Of a stretch of 64,000 nt of DNA, positions 53,901-63,982 are shown piece after piece. Numbering within the stretch: position 1 is the first letter of the stretch; the number at the start of each line of letters is the position of its first letter. The DNA is from Bolinopsis microptera (Eukaryota > Ctenophora > Tentaculata > Lobata > Bolinopsidae), in NCBI RefSeq assembly GCF_026151205.1, contig NC_087079.1, forward strand, positions 3,242,730 to 3,306,729. The letters are read 5' to 3'. The notes beneath the pieces were generated by a model. It ran no database searches. It saw nothing but the letters and a program-made list of their open reading frames with translations, and was not told the DNA's origin. The translations under genes were made by a program, and so were the position numbers.

Positions 53901-54054
53901 CATCGAAAATGACGTCACAACGACGGTAATGTCAATGACGTCACGAAGCTCACTTGAAGTTTTTGCTGCTGTCTGAGTTTATCAGCTTGTTCACCAGTCT
54001 CTGTACTTCTTCAGCGTGCTGATTCAACAGCTCCTGCGGAAGATGCTTTTTGGT
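50992..54054 (-). CDS. Proposed unrecognised minus-strand gene, six exons
   Basis: Exons in transcription order: 54054-53954, 53626-53526, 52932-52914, 52790-52724, 51949-51815 and 51072-50992 (stop). All junctions are phase-compatible: AA|G, T|TC, AG|G, phase 0, phase 0. The first visible exon is helical (QELLNQHAEEVQRLVNKLIN). Then come DQLAEVKMESASFNLKSEAL, a 19-nt micro-exon, LNRKLYNNRSDKLQVVDLHH, MQWKRLKLTFKQ...ISVKLAGSY and the terminal VWRSDRNCNQTLNINEDQLF. Donors include GTGAGC, GTACAG and GTGAGT; the 51073 acceptor (TATCTTTTCAG) and 52791 acceptor (GTGTTTTCAG) are strong. Odd: a frame that would extend the first exon to the better acceptor near 54076 is shifted by one in an A-run. 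I do not recognise the protein. The micro-exon and start are the weakest parts. Confidence 0.4.
51363..51427. repeat. Nested palindrome (cruciform-like)
   Basis: Two 29-nt arms, TATGCGCCGTGATCAAC... and its inverse with one mismatch, flank a short centre. Each arm is itself an inverted repeat (GCGCCGTGA / TCACGGCGC), so a four-arm structure is possible. Confidence 0.85.
51578..51668 (+). repeat. Diverged relative of the 79-bp element
   Basis: Begins ACTGGGCCACATTCAGCCTG and continues TCATTCCGCCATAT..., ending GAGCCTGGCCCCATGTAA. It keeps the order of the 79-bp element with substitutions and an insertion in the middle. Confidence 0.7.
52043..52522 (+). pseudogene. LINE-like retrotransposon fragment (C-terminal region)
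   Basis: An open frame of about 159 codons ends TGA at 52522. The part WKKMNAREQQAEVLQRVKRN ... SWHTLFKYGDSL-TGFMLSATYGTVVTPN resembles the end of many non-LTR retrotransposon polymerases, where 'W...L...P-x-x-L-x-F-x-L-x-A-x-x-x-x-L-P-T-P-x-N' precedes a Cys-rich finger. The finger itself is missing after TPN, so the copy is truncated. It lies on the opposite strand inside an intron of the proposed 50992-54054 gene. It could instead be an unrelated domesticated exon. Confidence 0.45.
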
Positions 54055-54099
54055 CTTTCAGCGCTTTTAGCTTCTCCTGAAATAATCGAGAGGTAATAT

Positions 54100-56094
54100 T
54101 GTCTTCTTTCTCTAATAACAAACAAAATAATAAACAAACAAATAAGCAAAGTTTTGTCTGCTTTCAAGCTCAAAGTAATAGTAACACTAACACGACTCAC
54201 GAGCCCTTTAAAGCTTGTAATAATGTAAGGCGTGACTGTGTTTTCTATGGACAAAATTATTTCAACCTAATTTCTGCATGACAATGTTTAACCTAATTTC
54301 TACATGACTATGATCCAGCTATCAGGAAAATTTAAACATCTAATAATTTAAAATTATATCATTAGAACTAGAAGTTCATTTAAAAGTATCGAAATCTTAG
54401 TTCTATTTTTACAGTCACCTTTTTAACTATTGAGTTCAATGATTGCTAACTTTGATTTACTCTTTAACTAAAATTTGCTGAAATTAAAAAGTTGTATGAT
54501 AAAAAGGTACACAAAATCAAAAACTTAGTCGATTAAACTCGTTTCTAGTCGCGTCCAAACTTACTTATTATTATTAAAGTTAAACGTTAGAATTTATAAA
54601 TAATAGTAAAACAGGATTTAATATCTCCCAAAGGATCAACCTCGTGAACTGTAACTTCGATTTAATAAAAGGCTCGAATAAAAGCAAAGAGGTTACTAAG
54701 CACTTACCTATTACCCCCATGACATAAGGTTAAAATTCTCCCCTAACGAGATATTGGCGAAAAACTGTCTCGATCACGTGATATGACCGTATAAGGAAGT
54801 TAGCCTAATTTCTCTATAGTGTTTCAGTATATGCTTTTGTAAAGGGTTTGGTTAGGGTTAGGCCGTTAGGGTTGGGATCTGATTAGAGGGTTATGGTTTC
54901 CGGGTTTCGAATAGTTGTTTAGGGCCATCTACAGAACGGGTTGAAGAAGTCACGTGACAGGCGATTGTAGAGTGATTAATCATCATCCACCATATAAACT
55001 GCCATCGTAAACAGTTAATGAATTAGGTATCAACAATCAAGCACAATATATAATACAGCAGGGCTGATTACTGCTGACACATTATAAAGCAACTAAGAGC
55101 AGAAATATGGATGATGGAATAACGCGAGGCAACAGTGACAAGTGAACTGGGCGGAATTAAGGCGCGAACAGTGAACGCACGAGGTGTAAAGCTCAAAGTG
55201 CTCCTTCATCAATTATGTTCACTCTTAGACGGATTTGACACGCGAAATTGCGCGGCAATTATGCGCGGCGCGTAAAACTTTTGTAAACCTTTCGGACAAG
55301 GGTCAAATTATTTTTCTACTGTCAACACAGCCCAAGTTATACATGTTTTAATATCAAAAAATGTCCAATTTTTTTGTATCATTTTTAACTAATTTCTTTT
55401 TCAAATCGCTGCCACATCAAAATTATTTTACGAAAGTACATTAAATTTTCACAGAAAGCTAGCTTAATCGTTTTAGAACTATATTAAAAAAGAATTTAAT
55501 ATAAAAAATGTTAAAACTTTAAAATTATCAATTGAATAAATTGCCAACGTCCAAATATGTGTAAAATACGACGAAGAGGGGTCACAACACTGCGCGCAGC
55601 AGTGATGAGGGGACCTTAGAATTTACTTCCAAATATTCGCGTTTAAGTCCTGTGAAAGTGTGTAGAATCAAAAAATACGCCGGACTGTGAAATCGACAAT
55701 TCGTGCAATATCACGCCGCGCTCCTATTGGCTGATAGCAATTTTGGGCTGTGACGTCACTTATGTGTACGTTAAGGCCAACGTGCGCGCGCACCCTTCGC
55801 TCGTGTCAACATTTTGTTCTGTTCTGTTTTAACTACGTCGTGTTACCTTTGGCGTTTGCGAAAGCGGTATCTTTGGTTGCACTGAATTAGTCTAGTTACG
55901 AATAATTCTCTTTAATAATAATAGTTAAATGTTACTCAGAAAGGCTTTATTTCTTGTAGTTGTAGTAGGTATTTCTATTTATAATTAATAGCTAAGATAA
56001 GTAGCATCCGCTAACTAAACCACAAACTGCTATTTTGTTTTGACTTGTTTGAAACCCGATATGGACACAATTAAAAAGAATGTATGATGTAGTA
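54100..56094. other. No supported gene
   Basis: AT-rich sequence. At about 54846-54880 a short degenerate TTAGGG run occurs. Around 55560-55620 is the inverted counterpart of the 50325-50380 block. Several perfect TGACGTCA sites occur nearby (for example about 55751). Confidence 0.4.
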
Positions 56095-57375
56095 CCTTAC
56101 TCGGGATTATTATAACCGGGATAAAGTGGTGGGTTTTGGAAGATTCCGCCATATTTTTCCCGGTCAAAAATTTTACCAGTCATAAAAAAACCCGCCGACT
56201 CAGATTATGGGGTTCCAAGGGGGTGGTGATCATCATATTTTACCTGAAGTCTCATATGTGCTAGAGAAGACTTTTGAAGCAGTGGATGGAGGGCTGTAAC
56301 TTTATTGGCGGTTGCTACCATAATTTCGTTATAAAAATCACAATTTGGTTATAGAAATCAGATTTCAGGGTGGACCGTAATTCTCACTTTTCTTGCCCAT
56401 GAAGTGAGTAAACTGTGCCACTATTTCATGGTCCACGGTGGATTGATTACTGGAGCAGTTGAAGATGCAAAGCCAAGACGTTCCCCAATACCAAGCGGTG
56501 GGCAGGAAATTAAGCTCCGGCTGACCTTCAGAGCAGTAGCCCCATTAGCGGACAAAATGAAAGTCTTGTTAAGACAACAATAGGGGGGGGGGGGGGGGAG
56601 CCAAGTAGATATTTGTAGATATTTGTAGATTAATGTAGAATGGATAATCCACGAAAAAAGTGGATGACATTCTACAAATTTATACATTTATCTCCAAAAA
56701 TTCAGTAGAATTTCTGGGCACATATTTGAGATTACATTTTTGTAGATAAATGTAGATATTTGTAGACTATTGTCAATGGATAATTCACGAAAATTCTACA
56801 AATTTATACATTTATCTCAAAAAATTCAGTAGAATTTCTGGGCACATAATTGAGATATACATTTTTTGTAGATAAATGTAGATATTTGTAGATTATTGTA
56901 ATGGATAATTCACGAAAAAAGTGGATGACATTATCCAAATATCTACAAAAATCTACTTGGCTCCCCCCCCCCCCCCCCCCAACAATACAACTTCGAATTT
57001 GACGGTCAGCAGCAGGGGGATATCAATAATGATAATGGAGGGGACATTAGCGATAATGAGAATGAGAATACGCTTTAATGAAGATTTGACTTATTATTGC
57101 TATAGATTTATTTTCCTTTAAATACATAGACGTGTCTTTTTTTCTATTTCTGAGTAATATCAGTAACTGTAAATCGAAATAACTTCTTTAACAAGTAACA
57201 AAAACAGAAATTTAGGTTGAAAATTTGTTGACCTCTGAAAAAATCTTGAAAGGTCGGCCACCGGTAAATACATGACCGGGATAATTTGGCGGGTTTTGGG
57301 AAATTCCGCCATATTTTTCCCGGTTATTAATTTTCCCAGTCATAAATTAACCCGCTATAATATTCCCGAGTAAGG
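56095..57375. mobile_element. TA-flanked TIR element, 1.28 kb, carrying a nested foldback
   Basis: The ends read CCTTACTCGGGA-TATTATA inward from both sides, with a one-base difference, between TA dinucleotides (56093-56094, 57376-57377). A second inner pair, CCGCCATATTTTTCCCGGT with AACCGGGATAA-type sequence, occurs in the same orientation near both ends. TA flanks suggest a Tc1/mariner-like origin. No transposase frame is visible. Confidence 0.75.
56583..56979. mobile_element. G-run-ended foldback nested in the TA-flanked element, 397 bp
   Basis: Starts with about 16 G then AGCCAAGTAGAT and ends with the inverse, ATCTACTTGGCT and a C run. The 8-bp direct repeats CAACAATA flank it (56575-56582, 56980-56987). 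The interior is a series of GTAGATATTTGTAGAT and GAATTTCTGGGCACATA duplications. Confidence 0.8.
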
Positions 57376-58023
57376 TAGAAGACATTTTACTAACTGGCCC
57401 TTGGCGCCTCTAGTCCTATCTGAGTACGCACGTGCGGTTTGACACTGCGCGTGTACCGGCCTTTAGTTGTACACTCATTTATAATTTACCGTTTTAGTTT
57501 GCTGTGACTTGAGTGTAAAGCGTAACAAATGTGGATGTGTTCGTCTGCTATGCTTGGTGTAATAGTTGCAAATCTTGCTTACGTTATAAGTAGTGTCACA
57601 TAGTGAGTTAGAACTTAAAAGCTTGGTGCTTGGTGCTTGTCCAACTGGAATGAAGACATGCATTTCATACCTACCCGATCCATTTTTATTAGGACTGTGT
57701 TGTGTTGATATGACATGTTGATATATCAACTGTGGTACGAAACAGGGAGTTGCTTAGGTGTTACGTTGGGAGCTATAAATATGCATAATTTACATGCCTT
57801 TCTGTGTGACTTCAATCTTATTCCAGGTGTATCTCGGCTCATGCGTTATCGTAGAGTGATAATTCTTTTTTCAACCGGTCATAAAAAGTCTCCTCTCCTC
57901 TGGTTATAGGCTCGTTAGTATCGTAAATTGTTAATGTATTCTTAATTAGTAATTTAGTCGGCCCGCACGCTCATTTTACCTGTATTTCTATATGCGCGGA
58001 TCAGAGCAACTCACATAATTGAC

Positions 58024-58102
58024 TTACCTGAGGACCCCAGGCTATTATGTTCATTAACATATAAAGATTTGGCGGAATGACAGGCTGAGCGCGGCCCAGT
58101 AA
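58024..58102 (-). mobile_element. 79-bp mobile element, copy 2, with 9-bp target duplication
   Basis: Identical over all 79 bp to the reverse complement of 22375-22453. It is flanked by the perfect 9-bp direct repeats ATAATTGAC (58015-58023, 58103-58111), different from those of copy 1, which shows independent insertion. Confidence 0.85.
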
Positions 58103-59652
58103 ATAATTGACGTCACAGGTTCAAATTGTTTTGGCTGGATATCTCGGCGCGCGAATGAAATACAACTTTGCGGATTTCACTAAAGTGGTTTATACGATTA
58201 ATGTAATAAAAGGATTTGCACGAGAAAAAACTTTTTCTAAGGTCCCCTCATCCTTTAACTTTGCGGATTTCTGTACTCTGATTGGCTGAATTGTGTCACG
58301 TGCTAGCTTACTGGGCCCCGCGTCAAGTGCTAGCTGCTTGACATTGGAATGTGCCTTAACGGGTGATACTCGTAAAATATCTGTTCCATATATTGGACCG
58401 TCGACGAGTCCAACTCGGCGCGCGTCCTGGTAGGTTGTAAACCTACAAAATGTGCCAAGCGTGCAATTAATCACTCCCAGGAAATTTTACTGACTGGCGG
58501 GCTTGCTAGAGGTAATCATTTTTTAATATCATGTTTATACTTTATCGTCGTGCGTGACGTAAAGCTCGCTGCTCGCACACGTTTTACAATTTGAATTCAG
58601 CCATGTAGTCATATCATGACATTGACAACCATGACATTAATTTGCAAAGTTATAAAGCTGCGACCTTTTATTTGGCCCAAAATCATACTTTTCGGGATAA
58701 CTTAAAATTTGTAATAACAGATAAGCACTAAACATGACATTCCGTGAATTTAGTGGAAATTATATTTAATGTTTAAGTTGTAGCTTGATGCTTGCTCTAA
58801 CCAGAGCCCTCTCGCCCGCAGTAGCGCGCGACCGCCGAAGGCGGCAAAAGAGGGCTCTATAGATGGCCACAAACTGGCACCACAAATCGTGGTGCCAGAT
58901 TTCCTCCCATATTTCTGATGCCGCGCGCGACGTGTTTGGTGTTAGTCATGTCTAGTTACTGCAACTGTGAAACAAGCGCGTCACGCAGTACGCGTAGGCA
59001 CATGGCTATGTGTAGCTTGATGCACTACTGGGCCGCGCCGCGCATCTTCTCGCAACCACGAATGCAGATCGGCGAGATGCGAAGGATTGACATCGTGAAT
59101 CAATTAAAAGCCTACACATTTTGGTGTATGAGATTGAAAATAGTTTATACGACGTTTCTGGGCTGAAATACAAAAATTCGAGTGACCGTGAAACCCTGAA
59201 TTAAAAAAGGATGTAGCCGAAAACGCCCGTATTGCATTTAGTACAAAAATGCAATAATTAAGTCCAAATGTTTTAAGCATCATCTAGAGAAATGATAACC
59301 GTCGAGAAATCGTTTTTAACACAAAAAGCTAACGAGTTTCCCTTTCGTATCAGACTATCGGCTCCAAAAATAGACATCAAGAAGCGCGAGGAAAATACAT
59401 GATACAGCGATAATCAGTTTCAGTTTCAGTTTCAGTTTCAGTCACATTTTTGATTTTCATCAAAATTCTTAGTTTTGCGATTCAATATTGTATTGAATTT
59501 ATTTTAATCTTTGAGGATCAGAACAAACTTTTCGTTTTAATTACACGATTCCTTACAAAACAAAATACATAAACATAATACCATAGTCTCAAAAAATATA
59601 AATTCATCAGAAATTTATAAGTACATCAATTTCAATAACGCCATAAAGTAAC

Positions 59653-60176
59653 AAGGAGTGTAATATAAGGTAACAAAACCACGTGACTACCTTATAAGGA
59701 GTGTAATATAAAGTATCAACACCACGCGACTACCTTATAAGGAGTGTAATATAAAGTAACAACACCACGTGACTACCTTATAAGGAGTGTAATATAAAGT
59801 ATCAACACCACGTGACTACCTTATAAGGAGTGTAATATAAAGTAACAACACCACGTGACTATCTTACAAGGAGTGTAATATAAAGTAACAACACCACGTG
59901 ACTACCTTATAAGGAGTGTAATATAAAATAACAACACCACGTGACTACCTTATAAGGAGTGTAATATAAAATAACAACACCACGTGACTACCTTATAAGG
60001 AGTGTAATATAAAATAACAACACCACGTGACTACCTTATAAGGAGTGTAATATAAAATAACAACACCACGTGACTATCTTACAAGGAGTATAATATAAAG
60101 TAACAACACCACGTGACTACCTTATAAGGAGTGTAATATAAAGTAACAACACCACGTGACTATCTTACAAGGAGTG
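59653..60176. repeat. 43-bp tandem repeat with CArG-type box and E-box, 12 copies
   Basis: Twelve units spaced 43 bp. Most contain CCTTATAAGG, a perfect CC(A/T)6GG box, and CACGTG. Some carry the disrupted form TCTTACAAGG. The array lies about 630 bp beyond the stop codon of the minus-strand GPCR gene. Confidence 0.95.
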
Positions 60177-60429
60177 TCTCTTTTTTAATCGTCCATGTTA
60201 GGCTTCTCTAATCTCTATCTGAAGTTCGAAGTTCACATTAAAATATACAAAATTAAATAATCAACAAGATCAGCAATAGATTTTTATAAAAATTTCAAGT
60301 CCCCATCATATCTCTGTTAACAATTTCCCAAATTATATCGGCAATAAAAGTGTCATTGTATATTATAAATGTCAATACGGTCACACGTTTTAAGCCTTCT
60401 CATCAGATACACAAATTATTGATTGGAAT

Positions 60430-60690
60430 ATAAACAAGAAATGTGGCCGCTTTTATTTTGTGGATGGCTGCTCAATTTCCCGATCCGTGATGGCGTATTT
60501 TATCATATTCCATACAACCTGGCCTGGGGACCTCAAGCTTTACTGTTTATAACTATAAGCATGCAAATGTGGGCATGGTGGAGTGACAGTCCGAGCGCCG
60601 CCCAGTTAATTCCATATTCAACATTGATTTTGAAAATCGTGTATATTTGATATTTTTATGCAACCCTATATTATTTATTGTTTAGGGGTC
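60430..60690 (+). repeat. Dispersed repeat, copy 2
   Basis: Same block order as 21545-21790 with extra short insertions (for example GGCC before GGGGACCT). Its centre (about 60513-60607) is a diverged relative of the 79-bp element. Confidence 0.75.
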
Positions 60691-60808
60691 GTTCACTTAT
60701 TACGTAATGACATTTTGAAAATTTTTACCCTGCACTTACGGGAAAAAATAATTGGAATATAAAAAAATATGCTTCTGAATGCAATGCTCGATCTATTTAA
60801 CAACAAAA

Positions 60809-63800
60809 TTACCCTCTATCAGTAAGCAGCTTCCTAAACTGTAACAGCATCAATAACAACAACCCGTGAAGCAATACCAACTGAGGGTGAGGTGAACCCT
60901 GAGGTAATCTGTTCTGAACAACAACGTTTAATTCCATCTCCTCAATAGGGACCGGAGCTTCTACATTAATGCAGATTGCACTGCGGAGTCTAGATTTAAG
61001 CCTATTATATCTATCGATAACATGCTTTTCTAAAAGATTACCGTACAGCAGAGGATTAATGACTGAGTTGATGGGAAGTATGGCTAGGGAGAATATGGGG
61101 TATGTTGATGCCGCGTTTATAAGCTCCAGAGAGTGGAGTCCGCAAATGAAGATGAAAGGGACCCAACACATAAAATCAGTTAGAATTATAACTGCTATGT
61201 TTCTTTGAGTTTGAGCTTTCTTCTGGATATTTTCATTTTCTCTGTTCTGTTGCTCTACATGTTGACTTGAGGTTTTAGCTACTGTGTTGATGATCCCATA
61301 ACATACGCTGATGATAAAGAAGCAAAACAGATTAACTCCAAGACACGACCATACAAAACCGTTTTGCGGATCGTTTTTGTCCACAAAATATTTAAAAAGA
61401 CAAACACCGTCATTACCGTAAAAATGTATTTTCCTCCGATCAAGTGCTCCCTTCTCATAATCACTTGTTAACATTTCGTCAATAAGAGAGTTTATTCGCT
61501 TCCACGTGAACTTATCGTCCATCTTTATCCTCCCATAATAACCCTTTATCACACCCACATGAGTATCTCTGTCAACGTAGGGAAGAAACAACTTTATGTT
61601 AGGGTTGTACGTCATTCCATTTACGAACAAATCTTCGTACGTTGACATGAGAGGTCCAATGGCCATCATGAGGCTTAGAGTGGTGATTGTAGTGATAATC
61701 ACGGCAATTGTTACTGAAAGGTGCCTTAAAACATGTATTTTAAAATCAAAAACTTCAAACAAGCGATAAATACTCAGCAAGGTCATGGAAAACAGCGATA
61801 TTTGTGTCCCAAATGTGCTAATGACACCTAGAAAAGAGCACATATTACTTGATAACCAAACAAATTGTTGCCTGCAGTACCCTTTCCCATACACCATGGT
61901 ATCTACTATTGCAATAGACAACAGATATGATCCAGTAAGAAAGTCTCCAATGTTGATTAGCATTCCAAATAAAGTGTTGATTAATGTGCTGAATCTTCTG
62001 TCATTAACTAAAATTCGGATGTTACTGATAAATTTCGCTAAGTTAAGGATCACTGCAGTGGTCCCTATGACCCAGGTTACTATTTTTAGAACAATCCCCG
62101 AAACAATTTCCTTGCCACAGTCCTCACTGCACTCATCCGAGTAGTCACTGCATTGTACCTTACCGTTACACTTCTCCGAACTGGGTATCAGCTCGTTGGA
62201 TGATTCACAGGTAAACACACTGGTACAATTCTCTTCGTCCGAGCTGTCCCCGCAGTCATCCACCAGGTTACACACTTTATCATAAGTCAAACAGTGGTCA
62301 TTGGTGCACTGAAATAAGTTGTTGTCTTTCAATCCTTTTTCGTCGATATTAAGATTTCTTTTCAGAGGAATCAAAAATGTCAAACTTGAGCCGCTTCTTG
62401 TTACAGAGAAAGTTCTCGTATCCTTGTAAACTCCAGCGCAAGCAGCAGGTGGTAGGATTTTTAAGAGGCAGGAGGATGCCAAACATCTGTTACTACAAGC
62501 CATCAGCACGTACTGTTCTCCGTAGAAGCTGCTACAATCATGTTTGTTCTCTGGGAACATGATAGAGTTAGGAACTGCAGCTCCAATTATACCTTCCTCT
62601 GGGAACTCAAAAGATTTCTGCGAGCATTTTTCAATAAATCTTCCAATACTATTGGACACACCAGGTAAACAATATGAAAGAAATTTTGGCCCATTTTTTC
62701 GGGTTTTCCAAACTTTTCGTCGATGTTGGTAAGCCGTGTAAATCACATTTTTGAAAGGCCGAGTTTGTTCGCAGACTGCTTTCTCCGCCGCACAAGTATT
62801 CAATCCAATACAAAGATCTTCGATTTTAACAAACTCAGTGGATCCAACCCCGCACAAGAAGACATTCTCACAAACACTGCCCTGAGGGAGGTATCTAAAA
62901 GAGCTGCCAACATGGCAGGTGGGTCCCAGCCAGGAGTCCAGTTCATCCTCACCTCCCACACAGTCCTCTGTACCGTCATTTAGCCAGGATATAGGCAGGG
63001 GTGTTTGGTTCCCATTTTTATTATAGGATCTACGAATACAGGTGTGCTCAGTCATCTCTCTGCACTCCACTGAGTCTTCATCACTTTGATCAAAGCAATC
63101 AAAATATCCGTTACAAAGCTCATGCTTATGGACTCTACATGAAAATGAGGGTTGGTGACATAACAAATCAAAACCATCGTCACACATAGAATATTTACCA
63201 TCATTAAAAATATAGCCTTCAAAATATTTGTTACAAACGATAACTTCAGATAGAGACGTAGGGAACCCATCTACAGGGCAAGTAAGAACACTCCTCTTTT
63301 CGTCAGTGCAGTTTGTTTGGTCTAGAAAATATTTGCACATCGGCTCATGGAAAGGACTATACAACAAAACTTCACTCGAATCAAACGAACAAAGTGGTTG
63401 CTTCTTTAGACCAGCGCATCTTGTGAAGTTCTGTATAGGAACCCAATTGTTTCCACTGCAGAAGCTTTGAGTAATTAAACACCATTCGACACTAGGTCCA
63501 ACTTCCCAGTGGTAACAACCCGTCTCGTCCTCTCCATCGTCGCAGTCTTCATATCCATCACAAATATGTGCTGGTTGTACATAGTGAGGCGAAATTCCTT
63601 TTTTACACATGATACCATATATGTAACCGTTGCAATATGCTTCATCGAAACAATTTGTTAAGTCGCAAATACCATCGCATGGAACTTCAGCTTTGGTATT
63701 TGTGGCGGTGGTTTTACAATAGTCATCCAAGTTCAAGTCGCAAATAATGAGAGACTGCAGCTTTACCTGTCCACAAACCCAGTACCGACTCAAAACTTCT

Positions 63801-63982
63801 TTCCATTTTTTCCCAAATGACCGGGAGTCAGGTGTACTACAAATAATCCCGGGACAGGAAATAGAGTTACTCTGTATGAATAATTCGCGAGTATTCATTT
63901 CTGCAGATAATGCCAAACAGGACTGATAATTAAAAACAGTTACATTCGGACAAATATTCGAAACAAAGAATGTTGGTGCCAT
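60809..63982 (-). CDS. LDLa-repeat class A GPCR (GRL101/relaxin-receptor-like), intronless
   Basis: About 1057 residues in one exon, with ATG at 63982 and stop at 60809. The frame stays open to the right edge, and no signal peptide follows this ATG, so the real start may lie beyond the window. The ectodomain (about 1-620) is Cys-rich with LDL-receptor class A units, seen as Cys-x-G-x-x-D-C-x-D-x-x-D-E at about 139-156 (CDGYEDCDDGEDETGC), 290-307 (CNGYFDCFDQSDEDSVEC), 571-586 (CNLVDDCGDSSDEENC) and 605-618, plus partial ones near 103-117 and 335-348. Seven membrane segments follow: about 626-654, 668-693, 712-745, 752-780, 875-902, 926-950 and 957-982. TM7 carries NPLLY for NPxxY. The DRY position reads IYR, so classical G-protein switching may differ. 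There is a long second extracellular loop (about 780-872). No leucine-rich repeats are visible, unlike relaxin receptors and snail GRL101. Confidence 0.85.
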   Translation of the reverse strand: MAPTFFVSNICPNVTVFNYQSCLALSAEMNTRELFIQSNSISCPGIICSTPDSRSFGKKWKEVLSRYWVCGQVKLQSLIICDLNLDDYCKTTATNTKAEVPCDGICDLTNCFDEAYCNGYIYGIMCKKGISPHYVQPAHICDGYEDCDDGEDETGCYHWEVGPSVEWCLITQSFCSGNNWVPIQNFTRCAGLKKQPLCSFDSSEVLLYSPFHEPMCKYFLDQTNCTDEKRSVLTCPVDGFPTSLSEVIVCNKYFEGYIFNDGKYSMCDDGFDLLCHQPSFSCRVHKHELCNGYFDCFDQSDEDSVECREMTEHTCIRRSYNKNGNQTPLPISWLNDGTEDCVGGEDELDSWLGPTCHVGSSFRYLPQGSVCENVFLCGVGSTEFVKIEDLCIGLNTCAAEKAVCEQTRPFKNVIYTAYQHRRKVWKTRKNGPKFLSYCLPGVSNSIGRFIEKCSQKSFEFPEEGIIGAAVPNSIMFPENKHDCSSFYGEQYVLMACSNRCLASSCLLKILPPAACAGVYKDTRTFSVTRSGSSLTFLIPLKRNLNIDEKGLKDNNLFQCTNDHCLTYDKVCNLVDDCGDSSDEENCTSVFTCESSNELIPSSEKCNGKVQCSDYSDECSEDCGKEIVSGIVLKIVTWVIGTTAVILNLAKFISNIRILVNDRRFSTLINTLFGMLINIGDFLTGSYLLSIAIVDTMVYGKGYCRQQFVWLSSNMCSFLGVISTFGTQISLFSMTLLSIYRLFEVFDFKIHVLRHLSVTIAVIITTITTLSLMMAIGPLMSTYEDLFVNGMTYNPNIKLFLPYVDRDTHVGVIKGYYGRIKMDDKFTWKRINSLIDEMLTSDYEKGALDRRKIHFYGNDGVCLFKYFVDKNDPQNGFVWSCLGVNLFCFFIISVCYGIINTVAKTSSQHVEQQNRENENIQKKAQTQRNIAVIILTDFMCWVPFIFICGLHSLELINAASTYPIFSLAILPINSVINPLLYGNLLEKHVIDRYNRLKSRLRSAICINVEAPVPIEEMELNVVVQNRLPQGSPHPQLVLLHGLLLLMLLQFRKLLTDRG

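Larger units (their letters stand above)
57378..60429. other. Intergenic, repeats only
   Basis: Contains the second 79-bp element and the CArG/E-box array. At 58801-58858 a hairpin with AGAGCCCTCT / AGAGGGCTCT ends encloses GC-rich DNA. At about 58872-58896 there is a perfect 10-bp stem CTGGCACCAC / GTGGTGCCAG. I see no supported coding exon. Confidence 0.45.

Noticed and set aside
54846-54880. TTAGGGTTAGG-like interstitial telomere repeat
   Set aside because: Only two or three imperfect units; too short to distinguish from chance.
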